A stretch of DNA of 64,000 bases from Streptomyces sp. B3I8 (GTDB lineage: Bacteria > Actinomycetota > Actinomycetes > Streptomycetales > Streptomycetaceae). The stretch is from contig NZ_JAUSYN010000002.1 in the NCBI RefSeq assembly GCF_030816915.1, positions 5,345,501 to 5,409,500 of the forward strand, written 5' to 3'. A program made the position numbers and the translations under genes. The notes beneath the pieces are model-generated. The model was not told where the DNA came from, ran no database searches, and was given only the letters and a program-made list of their open reading frames with translations. Shown here one piece after another: positions 26,841 to 35,118 of the stretch (within the stretch, counting starts at the first letter, position 1; the number at the start of each line of letters is the position of its first letter).

Positions 26841-28553
26841 TCATCGAGGGGGCTCCCGCAGCAGGGAGCCCCCAGGTGCGCGCTGCGGGCGCACCGGGTC
26901 GCCGACGCCGACGGCCGGACCGGTGGCCGGGCCCCGTGACGGCTCCTCGGCGAGCGCCTCGGGCAGGACGACCGTGAACTCCGCGCCACCGCCGTCCGCC
27001 TCGCCCACGCGCACGCTCCCGCCCTGCCGGTCGGCCAGGCGGTGCACCAGGGAGAGCCCGATCCCGCGCTTGCCGTGGGCCGGCGGCTGCTTGGTGGACC
27101 AGCCGTCGGTGAAGATCAGCTCCCGCCGGTCCGCCGGGATGCCCGGACCCGTGTCGCGCACCCGCAGCACCGCCGTCCGCCCCTCGGCGCGCAGTTCGAC
27201 CTCCACGCGCGCGTGCGCTGTCCCGCCGACGGCGTCCAGGGCGTTGTCCACCAGGTTGCCGAGAACGGTGACCAGCCCCCTGGGGTCGATCAGCCGGTCC
27301 GGCAGCAGGGTCCGGTCCGAGACCCACAGGGCCACCCCGCGCTCGGCCGCGACGGTCGACTTGCCGACCAGCAGCGCCGCGAGGAGCGGGTCGTGGACCT
27401 TCTCGGTCACCTGCTCCGCCGTGACCCGGTGGTCCCCGACGACTTCTCCGATGAACTCCACCGCGTCCTCGTACATCTCCAGTTCGAGCAGTCCCAGGAG
27501 GGTGTGCATCCGGTTGGCGTGCTCGTGGTCCTGGGCGCGCAGGGCGTCGATGAGGCCGCGCGTGGAGTCCAGTTCGCGCCCGATCCGCTCCAGCTCGGTG
27601 CGGTCGCGCAGGGTGGCGACGGCGCCGCCGTCGTCGGTGGGCATGCGGTTGGCGACCAGCACCCGGGGCCCGCGCACCGTCAGCAGATCGGTGCCGGTGA
27701 CCCGTCCGGCCAGCACGTCCGTGGTGCGTCCGGAGCCGAGCGCCTCGTCGAGGGGGCGGCCGACAGCCTCCTCGCCGATGCCGAGCAGCCGCCGCGCCTC
27801 GTCGTTGAGCAGCCGGACGCGTCCGGTGCGATCCAGGGCGACGACGCCTTCCTTGATGCCGTGCAGCATCGCCTCGCGTTCCGACAGCAGGGCGGAGATG
27901 TCGGAGAACGCCAGGTCACGAGTCTGCCGTTGGACCCGCCGGGAGATCAGGTACGCCGCCAGCGCGCCGATCGCCAGAGCCGCGCCGGCGTACGCGAACA
28001 GTCCGGGTATCGCGTGCACGAGCTTGGCGCGGACGCTGTTGTACTCGATGCCCACCGAGACGGCGCCGATGATCCTCCCGTCGCTGTCCCGCAGGGGCAC
28101 CTTGCCGCGGGCCGAGCGGCCCAGCGTGCCGCGGTCGATCCCCATGACCTCCTCGCCCGCCAGGGCCCTGCTGGGATCGGTCGACACGACCCCGCCGATC
28201 CGTGCGGGGTCCGTGTGCGACCAGCGCACCCCGCGCAGGTTCATCACCACCACGTACTCCGCCCCGCTGGCCCGGCGGATGCGTTCCGCCTCCCGCTGGA
28301 CCGGCCCGTCGGGCGTCGGCCGGGAGGTGCGGAAGTCCTCGGCGATCTGCGGCTGGGCGGCGGTGGTCTGGGCGATCGCGAGGGCGCGGCGCATCGCCTG
28401 GGCGTCGAGCTGCTGCCCGAGCGGGGCGAGGAACAGCCCGGTCGCGAGGACGGCGACGCCCGCGGCGATCGTCACCTGCATCAGCAGGACCTGCGAGAAC
28501 ATGCGCCGTGGCAGGCCGAGGCGCAGCCGGCGAACGGGAGTGCGGGGGCTCAT
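26841..28553 (-). CDS. CitA/DcuS-type sensor histidine kinase
   Basis: This encodes 570 aa. Residues 1-45 contain the first membrane helix. An extracytoplasmic PAS-like (PDC) sensor follows (about 46-185, ending DSDGRIIGAVSVGIEYNSV), then a second helix (about 192-212) and a cytoplasmic PAS domain (about 230-330). The SPOB-type dimerisation helix is RAQDHEHANRMHTLLG. The HATPase domain has GNLVDNALDA and GKRGIGLSLVHRLADRQGG. This layout is that of carboxylate sensors. The cognate regulator is most likely the gene at 23090-23782. The ribosome site at ATG 28553 is weak. Confidence 0.9.
   Translation of the reverse strand: MSPRTPVRRLRLGLPRRMFSQVLLMQVTIAAGVAVLATGLFLAPLGQQLDAQAMRRALAIAQTTAAQPQIAEDFRTSRPTPDGPVQREAERIRRASGAEYVVVMNLRGVRWSHTDPARIGGVVSTDPSRALAGEEVMGIDRGTLGRSARGKVPLRDSDGRIIGAVSVGIEYNSVRAKLVHAIPGLFAYAGAALAIGALAAYLISRRVQRQTRDLAFSDISALLSEREAMLHGIKEGVVALDRTGRVRLLNDEARRLLGIGEEAVGRPLDEALGSGRTTDVLAGRVTGTDLLTVRGPRVLVANRMPTDDGGAVATLRDRTELERIGRELDSTRGLIDALRAQDHEHANRMHTLLGLLELEMYEDAVEFIGEVVGDHRVTAEQVTEKVHDPLLAALLVGKSTVAAERGVALWVSDRTLLPDRLIDPRGLVTVLGNLVDNALDAVGGTAHARVEVELRAEGRTAVLRVRDTGPGIPADRRELIFTDGWSTKQPPAHGKRGIGLSLVHRLADRQGGSVRVGEADGGGAEFTVVLPEALAEEPSRGPATGPAVGVGDPVRPQRAPGGSLLREPPR
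26848..26873. terminator. Hairpin terminator for the ABC importer operon, inside the kinase 3' end
   Basis: GGGGGCTCCC (26848-26857) and GGGAGCCCCC (26864-26873) form a perfect 10-bp stem with a 6-nt loop. It starts 24 bp after the lipoprotein stop and overlaps the last codons of the convergent kinase gene. Confidence 0.7.
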
Positions 28554-28584
28554 GGGTACGACGGTACGAGGCGCGAGCGCCGTG

Positions 28585-28647
28585 GCCCAGGGAGTGAGGC
28601 GGGGAAACGTGCGCCGCCCAGGGAGTGAGGCGGGGGAAGCGTGTGCC
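28585..28647. repeat. Tandem repeat of about 31 bp between kinase and sucrase/ferredoxin-like genes
   Basis: Copy 1 (28585-28615) and copy 2 (28616-28647) both begin GCCCAGGGAGTGAGGCGGGG and differ at a few later positions. They lie directly upstream of the kinase gene start (28553, minus strand). This could be a duplicated operator or a slippage product. Confidence 0.65.
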
Positions 28648-28656
28648 GTGGCTGTG

Positions 28657-29640
28657 TCAGTGCCGACCGGTTCCCGAGGTCGTCGCCGGGTGCAGTTCGC
28701 GTACGGCCTCGACGTCCATCCGCGCCGGGGAGCCGAGGACCGAGCCGCAGCTCTCCGGCCGGGGCGGCGAGGAGGCGCCCTGTACCACCGTGACGCGCCA
28801 GAGCCGGCCGTCCGCGTGGGCGACGGTGACCTCCCAGTGGGGTGCCGCGCCCTCGGTACGGGTCACGGTGAGCGCGTCCGCCGCGTGGATGCCGGTGTGC
28901 GCGCGGACGGCGAGCTCGGCGGCCTGCGCGGGCCGCTCCCAGGCCGAGCCGCCGCGGCACCCCTCCAGCACGATCCGCCCCTCGCGCACACCCCGGAGCG
29001 CGTCGCGGACCAGCGGCGCCGAGGCGCGCCCGTACGCGTAGCCGTACGGAAGCACGAGCACGGTGGGGGCGAAGCGGTGCCCGCCCAGGTGGGTGACCTC
29101 CCAGGTGCCCGGCACACCGGCGGCGGCCAGTTCGGTGGCGAGGGGCCGGCCGAGGAGGGCGCAGCAGCGGTCGCGCTTGCCGTTGGTGCACACAAGGGCC
29201 AGCGGGTCACCGGTGTGCGGGCGGCCCGCCAGGGCGCTGTCGAAGGTGTGCGGGTGGCCCGCGCCGAGCGCCGCGAAGTCGAGGTCGAGCAGGTGGGCGG
29301 GGTCGGTGACGGTGGCGCCGTGCAGCCAGGTGCGGCCGGGGACGGTGTGGGCCGCGTACACCTGCCGCACGGCGGGCGCGCCCGTCTCGTCGGCGCCGGC
29401 CGGTGGACCCGGGTCCGGGTCGGCGTGGCGGCCGGGGCGGCGGATCAGGGCGACGCGCACGCCCGTGTCCTTCGCGGCGGCCTCCAGAGCGCGGCCGAGC
29501 CCCTGGTCCAGTTGGCTCGAGGTGAGGGCCTTGACGCCCCAGGGGCCGGGCTGTTCGAGGAGCAGCCAGGTCCGCGCGGTGGCGGAGGTGCCGGCGAGGG
29601 GCTCGTCCAGGGCCTGGGACGCGGTGGTGCACGTACTCAC
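28657..29640 (-). CDS. Sucrase/ferredoxin-like (Suc_Fer) family protein
   Basis: This encodes 327 aa from GTG 29640. It resembles the Suc_Fer-like/thioredoxin-fold ferredoxin family. The key cysteine cluster is LVCTNGKRDRCCALLGRPL, with GTWEVTHLGGHRFAPTVLVLP just after it and CRGGSAWERPAQAAELAVR in the C-terminal half. It probably binds a [2Fe-2S] cluster and transfers electrons; some relatives act in siderophore iron release. An iron-box-like palindrome directly precedes the start codon, supporting an iron-related role. The name 'sucrase' is historical; I see no glycosidase features. Confidence 0.82.
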   Translation of the reverse strand: MSTCTTASQALDEPLAGTSATARTWLLLEQPGPWGVKALTSSQLDQGLGRALEAAAKDTGVRVALIRRPGRHADPDPGPPAGADETGAPAVRQVYAAHTVPGRTWLHGATVTDPAHLLDLDFAALGAGHPHTFDSALAGRPHTGDPLALVCTNGKRDRCCALLGRPLATELAAAGVPGTWEVTHLGGHRFAPTVLVLPYGYAYGRASAPLVRDALRGVREGRIVLEGCRGGSAWERPAQAAELAVRAHTGIHAADALTVTRTEGAAPHWEVTVAHADGRLWRVTVVQGASSPPRPESCGSVLGSPARMDVEAVRELHPATTSGTGRH

Positions 29641-29659
29641 AGAGGTGAGCCTAACCTGA
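29641..29659 (-). promoter_or_regulatory. DmdR/DtxR-type iron box
   Basis: On the minus strand the core AGGTTAGGCTCACCT (plus-strand 29643-29657) matches the 19-bp Streptomyces iron box TTAGGTTAGGCTCACCTAA at all central positions. It touches the GTG start of the Suc_Fer gene, so repression by iron-loaded DmdR1 is the likely control. Confidence 0.7.
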
Positions 29660-29834
29660 GTTCACCGTGCGTGCCGTGTGGGGTCGGGGGCGGCCGGGGC
29701 CGCGCCTCTTCGCCCCCGGGTTGTCCCGCCCATGAGCTCGGGGTTCGGGTGGTCGTTGAGTGCGGAGGCGTCCTGGGTGGTTGCGCGCGCCCACGCGGCG
29801 GAGCCGCATGTCGACACAGCCCCCGCGCCCTTAT

Positions 29835-29862
29835 GGGGCGCCCGGTTCCGGTGGGGCGCCCC
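29835..29862 (-). terminator. Hairpin terminator of the small gene
   Basis: GGGGCGCCC (29835-29843) and GGGCGCCCC (29854-29862) are perfect inverted repeats just past the minus-strand stop at 29872. The left flank resembles the dispersed Streptomyces CCCCGCGCCC...GGGGCGC repeat. Confidence 0.55.
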
Positions 29863-29871
29863 CTGCCCCGC

Positions 29872-30108
29872 TCACGCGTCCGGGATCTGGGCCTTCGCGC
29901 GCAGCAGCGTGTCGCGCGTGATGACCACGATGCGTTCGTAGTCCGCGCGGGACGCGTCCGGGGGCAGTTCGGCGTCGAGTTGCGCTGTTGCCTCGGTGCC
30001 GATGACGGCGAAGTTCCCGTCAGTCAGCTCGAAGATGTCGGGGCAGCTCTGGCCGGTCGCGCTGCCGCGCTCCCGGGGCGAGGCGCCGATTCGACGCACG
30101 ATCTTCAA
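29872..30108 (-). CDS. Small conserved Streptomyces protein
   Basis: This encodes about 78 aa. The start is taken as TTG 30108, because AGGAAC lies just upstream and the family begins with a KIVRRIG-like sequence as I recall it. Longer upstream readings look non-coding. Motifs are SATGQSCPDIFELTDGNFAV and RADYERIVVITRDTLLRAK. Similar small proteins are commonly encoded beside a helix-turn-helix protein and a DUF6879 protein in Streptomyces. That partner is absent here; a DUF6082 gene lies upstream instead. Function is unknown. Confidence 0.7.
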   Translation of the reverse strand: MKIVRRIGASPRERGSATGQSCPDIFELTDGNFAVIGTEATAQLDAELPPDASRADYERIVVITRDTLLRAKAQIPDA

Positions 30109-30291
30109 GTCCGTTCCTAGCCTGGTGAGGGGGCGGGCCGCCCACGGATGCCCGGGACGCCTGCGGCACGGAGGCCGCATAGAAAGAGCAGCTCGCAGCA
30201 GGTTTGACCCCGGCAAGCTGCGGGTAGAATAGCGCCCCTCGATGCACGCGTCTCCACGCGGACGCCTGAGGTTGACGAGAAGCAACCCACG

Positions 30292-30813
30292 TCACTCGGA
30301 CGGCGGTTCACCCACCACCCACCACTCCTCGTGCTCCCCGTCGTCCTGTTCGGCGACCAGCGACTCCATGTCGCGCACCAGGGCGTCCATCATCCTGCCG
30401 AGCCGCGCCTCCTCCGACCACGCGGGCAGGCTGTCGCGGTGCCTGCGCGTCGCCTGCCAGTACTCCCGGAAGACCGCGTTGCGGCACATCATCCGGACGT
30501 GGCCGTAGAGCTCGGCCAGGCTCAGCGCCCCGATGCGGTGGAAGTACAGCGCGTTGACGTACAGGGCGTTGGCGAACAGGTACTGGCGCTGCCGTTCCGG
30601 CGGGACCTCGTCGTCGTAGGTGTCCAGGACGGCGGCGAGCGCGGGGTCGTCCATGGCCTTGCACAGCAGGTCGAAGTGGAGCCGGTGCTGTTCCACGAGC
30701 GCCGCACGCCGTCGTTTCCGCCCGTACCGGCCCGTGACGGCGCGGCCGGCCGAGGCCAGCCTTTCTCTGGTCGCGGATCGGAACCTCCGTATCGGCGAGG
30801 TCTGTGCGGTCAT
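30292..30813 (-). CDS. DUF6082 family protein
   Basis: This encodes 173 aa from ATG 30813. A basic N-terminus of about 40 residues (RRFRSATRERLASAGRAVTG) is followed by an all-helical domain with EQHRLHFDLLCKAMDDPALA and QYLFANALYVNALYFHRIGA, then an acidic C-terminus. This matches the DUF6082 pattern. These paralogous proteins are numerous in streptomycetes and often lie near HTH/DUF397 genes. Function is unknown. It is followed on the same strand by the small gene above, 183 bp away. Confidence 0.75.
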   Translation of the reverse strand: MTAQTSPIRRFRSATRERLASAGRAVTGRYGRKRRRAALVEQHRLHFDLLCKAMDDPALAAVLDTYDDEVPPERQRQYLFANALYVNALYFHRIGALSLAELYGHVRMMCRNAVFREYWQATRRHRDSLPAWSEEARLGRMMDALVRDMESLVAEQDDGEHEEWWVVGEPPSE

Positions 30814-31133
30814 ATGAGCAACCCCCGTTTTCAGGCGGCCGTGCGCCGGCCGTCGGATGCGGGAGGGCTGACGGGGACCGGCGAGCGGTGGGCGACGCTT
30901 GCCGTCTCCAGGGTGCATAGAGGCACTGATCGGCGGGGAGGCGGAAACAAGGCGCACGGGGGGAAGCGAGGGTCGCACGGACCGGCGCCGAGCGGAACGT
31001 CTGCCCTGCGCGCGCCGCGGACCACCGTGCGCCCCGGGGCGTGCCGAGGGGCTCGTATCCTGGTGCGGCAGCGCAGTTCTCGCGCGTCTCCCGGAGCGTT
31101 CCGGGCCGCGCATCGGCACGGAGGGGTCGCACG

Positions 31134-32294
31134 GTGGACCACAGCCCGGTGAAGCGGAGCCGGAGTCGGCGGCAGGTACCGGTCGTGATCCTCGCCGGGT
31201 TCCTCGGCTCCGGCAAGACCACACTGCTCAACCACCTTCTGCACCACAGCGGGGGCAGCCGCATCGGCGCCGTCGTCAACGACTTCGGCGCCGTCGAGAT
31301 CGACGCCATGGCCGTGGCCGGGGCGCTCGGCGACTCCACCGTCTCGCTCGGCAACGGCTGCCTGTGCTGCGCCGTCGACGCCGGTGAACTCGACGTCTAC
31401 CTGGCGCGGCTGACCCGCCCCTCGGTCGGCGTCGACGTGATCGTGATCGAGGCCAGCGGGCTCGCCGAGCCGCAGGAACTGGTCAGGATGGTGCTCGCCG
31501 GGGAGAATTCCGACGTCGTCTACGGCGGACTCGTCGAGGTGGTCGACGCCGCCGAGTTCGACGCCACACGTGTCCGGCACCCCGAGCTCGACCGGCACCT
31601 CGCCCTCGCCGACCTGGTCGTCGTCAACAAGCTCGACCGGGCCGCCGACGGGACGCGGGTGCTGGAGACCGTGCGGTCGCTCACCGACCGGGCCGCCGTG
31701 GTCCCCGCGTCGTACGGGCGCGTCGGCCCGGAGTTCCTCTTCGACTGCCGGCCCTCCGAGGAGCGGATCGGGCAGCTCTCCTTCGACGACCTCCCCAGGG
31801 AGGACGACGACCACGCCACGCATCTCCACTCCGGCTACGACAGCCTGTCGTTCGTCTCCGAGGTGCCGCTCGACCCGCGTCGGCTGCTGGCCTTCCTCGA
31901 CAGCCGGCCCGAGGGCTTGTACCGCATCAAGGGGTACGTCGACTTCGGCGCCCACGACCGCCGCAACCGCTATGCCGTGCACGCTGTCGGACGGTTCCTG
32001 CGCTTCACCCCGGAACCCTGGCCGGAACCCTGGCCAGACTCCGGGCCGGAGTCCGGGACGGGGACCGGGGCACGGCTGACCCGGCTCGTGCTGATCGGCA
32101 CCGGCCTCGACGCCCCCGCACTGCGCAAAGAGTTGCAGGCGTGCGAGGACGGCTCCGCACACGTCGACGAGCACGCCCTGTGGGGCGTCCTGCGCTACGT
32201 GCCCGACCCGGAGGACGCCCCGGACATCCCGAACGGCCCGGAAGCTCGGGACCCGGACGCCCGGGACCCGGACGCGGCCCCGGGCCCCGTGTAG
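31134..32294 (+). CDS. CobW/COG0523-family GTP-binding protein
   Basis: This encodes 386 aa from GTG 31134, with GGAGGG 8 bp upstream. The P-loop is GFLGSGKTT (about 22-30). The metal-binding motif NGCLCCAV (CxCC, about 74-77) follows. The guanine specificity motif is NKLD, and a CobW C-terminal domain begins near HLHSGYDSLSF. These metallochaperones load zinc or cobalt into client proteins, or act in metal starvation. No zinc-regulated (Zur) box was recognised upstream. The C-terminus is an Asp/Pro-rich tail with repeated DPDARDPDA. The gene converges on parC. Confidence 0.9.
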   Translation: MDHSPVKRSRSRRQVPVVILAGFLGSGKTTLLNHLLHHSGGSRIGAVVNDFGAVEIDAMAVAGALGDSTVSLGNGCLCCAVDAGELDVYLARLTRPSVGVDVIVIEASGLAEPQELVRMVLAGENSDVVYGGLVEVVDAAEFDATRVRHPELDRHLALADLVVVNKLDRAADGTRVLETVRSLTDRAAVVPASYGRVGPEFLFDCRPSEERIGQLSFDDLPREDDDHATHLHSGYDSLSFVSEVPLDPRRLLAFLDSRPEGLYRIKGYVDFGAHDRRNRYAVHAVGRFLRFTPEPWPEPWPDSGPESGTGTGARLTRLVLIGTGLDAPALRKELQACEDGSAHVDEHALWGVLRYVPDPEDAPDIPNGPEARDPDARDPDAAPGPV

Positions 32295-32317
32295 TCAGCC
32301 TGTCGCTGTCGGGCCGG

Positions 32318-34771
32318 TCAGGCCGGTCCCGCCACCACCGCCACCGTCTTCGCCAGGGACACGCCCGAGCCGTCGCGGCGCGGGTCGATCTCCGGCAGCT
32401 CGGCCGGTGCGCCGTTCTTCTGGGCCGCCCGCGCCGGGACCGGGCCCGCCCAGGCGAAGGACAGGCAGTCCTCGCCCTTCAGGAACCGCTGACAGCGCAC
32501 CCCGCCCGTCGCCCGCCCCTTGCGCGGGTACTGGTCGAACGGCGTGGCCTTGGCCGTCGTCTGCACGGAGTCGTCGAGCGTGCCGCGTGAGCCGGCGACC
32601 GTGAAGACCACCGCGTCGACGGCAGGGTCCACCGCCGTGAACGAGATGACCTTGGCGCCCTGCGTGAGCTTGATGCCCGCCACGCCGCCGGCCGGGCGGC
32701 CCTGCGGGCGCACCTGGGATGCCTGGTAGCGCAGGAGCTGGGCGTCGTCCGTGATGAAGACCAGATCCTCCTCGCCCGTACGCAGCTCGGCCCCGCCGAC
32801 GATCCGGTCGCCCTCCTTGAGGGTGATGACCTCCAGCTCCTCCTTGCTGGAGGGGTAGTCGGGCACCACCCGCTTGACGACACCCTGTTCGGTGCCGAGG
32901 GCCAGACCGGGGGAGGACTCGTCGAGCGTCGTCAGGCACACCACCGTCTCGTCCGCGTCCAGGGAGACGAACTCGGCCAGCGGGGCGCCGCCCGACAGGT
33001 TGGGCGTGCCGGTCTGCTCCGGCAGCTGCGGCAGATCGACCACGTTGACCCGCAGCAGCCGGCCGGCCGAGGTGACCACGCCGACCTCGCCGCGGGCCGT
33101 CGCCGGGACCGCGGAGACGATCAGGTCGTGCTTGACGCGCCGGCCCGTGCCGTCGTCCTCGAACGGGTTCGCGTCCGCCGTCCGCGCCAGCAGCCCTGTC
33201 GAGGACAGCAGCACCCGGCACGGGTCGTCCGCCACCTGCAGCGGCACGGCGGCCGGCGCCCCCGAGGACTCCAGCAGGACCGTCCGCCGGTCGGTGCCGA
33301 ACTTCTTCGACACGGCGGCCAGTTCGGTGGAGACCAGCTTGCGCAGCTCCGCGTCGGAGTCCAGGATCCGGGTCAGCTCCTCGATCTCGGCGTTGAGCCG
33401 CTCCTTCTCCGACTCCAGCTCGATCCGGTCGAACCTGGTCAGCCGGCGCAGCGGCGTGTCCAGGATGTACTGGGTCTGCACGTCCGACAGCCCGAACCGC
33501 TCGATCAGGCGCTCCTTGGCCTGCGCGGAGTTCTCGCTGGAGCGGATCAGGCGGATCACTTCGTCGATGTCGATCAGGGCGGTGAGCAGGCCCTCGACCA
33601 GGTGGAGGCGGTCGCGCCGCTTGCCGCGCCGGAACTCGCTGCGCCGCCGCACCACGTTGAACCGGTGGTCGAGGTAGACCTCCAGCAGTTCCTTGAGCCC
33701 CAGTGTCAGCGGCTGACCGTCGACGAGGGCCACGTTGTTGACGCCGAAGGACTCCTCCATGGCGGTCAGCTTGTAGAGCTGTTCCAGGACCGCCTCCGGC
33801 ACGAAGCCGTTCTTGATCTCGATGACCAGGCGCAGGCCGTGCTCGCGGTCGGTGAGGTCCTTGACGTCGGCGATGCCCTGGATCTTCTTGGCGCCGACCA
33901 GGTCCTTGATCTTCGAGATGACCTTCTCCGGGCCGACCGCGAACGGCAGTTCGGTGACGACGAGGCCCTTGCGGCGGGCCGTCACGGTCTCGATCTCCAC
34001 CGTGGCGCGGATCTTGAAGGTGCCGCGGCCCGTCGCGTACGCGTCCCTGATGCCGGACAGCCCGACGATCCGGCCGCCGGTCGGCAGGTCAGGACCCGGG
34101 ACGTACTTCATCAGGGCGTCCAGGTCCGCGCTCGGATACCGGATCAGATGCCGGGCGGCGGCGATCACTTCGCGCAGGTTGTGCGGCGGCATGTTCGTCG
34201 CCATGCCGACGGCGATCCCGGACGCGCCGTTGACCAGCAGGTTCGGGAAGGCGGCGGGGAGCGCCACCGGTTCCTGCTCCTGGCCGTCGTAGTTCGGCCC
34301 GAAGTCGACGGTGTCCTCCTCGATGGACTCCGTCATCAGGCTCGTCGCCTCGGCCATCCGGGACTCGGTGTACCGCATGGCGGCCGGCGGGTCGTCGTTG
34401 CCCAGCGAGCCGAAGTTGCCGTGGCCGTCGACCAGCGGGACGCGCATCGAGAACGGCTGCGCCATGCGGACCAGGGCGTCGTAGATCGACGCGTCGCCGT
34501 GCGGGTGCAGCTTGCCCATGACTTCCCCGACGACACGGGCGCACTTGACGTAGCCGCGGTCGGGGCGCAGCCCCATCTCGTTCATCTGGTAGACGATGCG
34601 GCGGTGCACCGGCTTGAGGCCGTCCCGGGCGTCGGGGAGGGCGCGGGAATAGATGACCGAGTACGCGTACTCGAGGAAGGAGCCCTGCATCTCGTCGACG
34701 ACGTCGATGTCGAGGATCCGCTCCTCGTACGAGTCGTCGGGCGGCGGGGTCTTGGTGCTGCGGCGGGCCAT
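32318..34771 (-). CDS. parC: DNA topoisomerase IV subunit A (ParC)
   Basis: This encodes 817 aa from ATG 34771, preceded by AAGGAG. The breakage-reunion domain starts with SFLEYAYSVIYSRALPDARDGLKPVHRR. The catalytic tyrosine is Tyr134 in AMRYTESRM. The quinolone-determining region reads HPHGDASIYDALVRM (Ser replaced by Ala within it). The C-terminal beta-pinwheel blades include GRATGGVRCQRFL and GVVKRV. It pairs with ParE encoded at 16057-18180. From memory it corresponds to SCO5836. The separation of the two topoisomerase IV genes is normal for Streptomyces. Confidence 0.94.
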   Translation of the reverse strand: MARRSTKTPPPDDSYEERILDIDVVDEMQGSFLEYAYSVIYSRALPDARDGLKPVHRRIVYQMNEMGLRPDRGYVKCARVVGEVMGKLHPHGDASIYDALVRMAQPFSMRVPLVDGHGNFGSLGNDDPPAAMRYTESRMAEATSLMTESIEEDTVDFGPNYDGQEQEPVALPAAFPNLLVNGASGIAVGMATNMPPHNLREVIAAARHLIRYPSADLDALMKYVPGPDLPTGGRIVGLSGIRDAYATGRGTFKIRATVEIETVTARRKGLVVTELPFAVGPEKVISKIKDLVGAKKIQGIADVKDLTDREHGLRLVIEIKNGFVPEAVLEQLYKLTAMEESFGVNNVALVDGQPLTLGLKELLEVYLDHRFNVVRRRSEFRRGKRRDRLHLVEGLLTALIDIDEVIRLIRSSENSAQAKERLIERFGLSDVQTQYILDTPLRRLTRFDRIELESEKERLNAEIEELTRILDSDAELRKLVSTELAAVSKKFGTDRRTVLLESSGAPAAVPLQVADDPCRVLLSSTGLLARTADANPFEDDGTGRRVKHDLIVSAVPATARGEVGVVTSAGRLLRVNVVDLPQLPEQTGTPNLSGGAPLAEFVSLDADETVVCLTTLDESSPGLALGTEQGVVKRVVPDYPSSKEELEVITLKEGDRIVGGAELRTGEEDLVFITDDAQLLRYQASQVRPQGRPAGGVAGIKLTQGAKVISFTAVDPAVDAVVFTVAGSRGTLDDSVQTTAKATPFDQYPRKGRATGGVRCQRFLKGEDCLSFAWAGPVPARAAQKNGAPAELPEIDPRRDGSGVSLAKTVAVVAGPA

Positions 34772-35118
34772 CGCTGCCGGCTCCTTGCGTGGGCGTGGGC
34801 GGGTTCTGTGCGGACCATTGTGGACCGGGGGACCGACAACGTGTCGCGGGACCCGGTCCGGAGGGCCGAAGGCCCGCCCCGGGGTGTCCGCTTCGGCCCG
34901 GGGCGCCGTGCTCCCCGGAGGGATCCCGCCCCCACCGCCCCTGCCCTTCCCGTCCCCGGGAGCCGCGTCCCCGGACCCCCGGGGCGCGTGGTCCGCCGAC
35001 CGCCGGTGGGGGCTTGTCGCGCGGTTCCCCGCGCCCCTTGGGAGGGCGCATACAGTGGCAGGATTGGCAGGAACTCCGCGGTTGGTCACAGCCGCTTCTC
35101 GTAGGTGAAGGGACGTAC
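34772..35118. other. Divergent promoter region with a dispersed repeat
   Basis: These 347 bp lie between parC and the M16 operon. Bases 35011-35040 (TTGTCGCGCGGTTCCCCGCG then CCCCTTG) match the common Streptomyces dispersed palindromic repeat, also seen inverted at about 138-157. No gene was seen; promoter elements were not assigned. Confidence 0.5.

Noticed and set aside
26509..30120. A 1203-codon plus-strand frame crossing several genes
   Set aside because: It runs antisense through the kinase and Suc_Fer genes, which carry clear domains; its translation is Arg/Ser-rich.
30120..30290. Possible tRNA or attachment-site remnant near the small TTG-start gene
   Set aside because: GGGTCAAACC-like and hairpin stretches are present, but no cloverleaf can be folded by eye.
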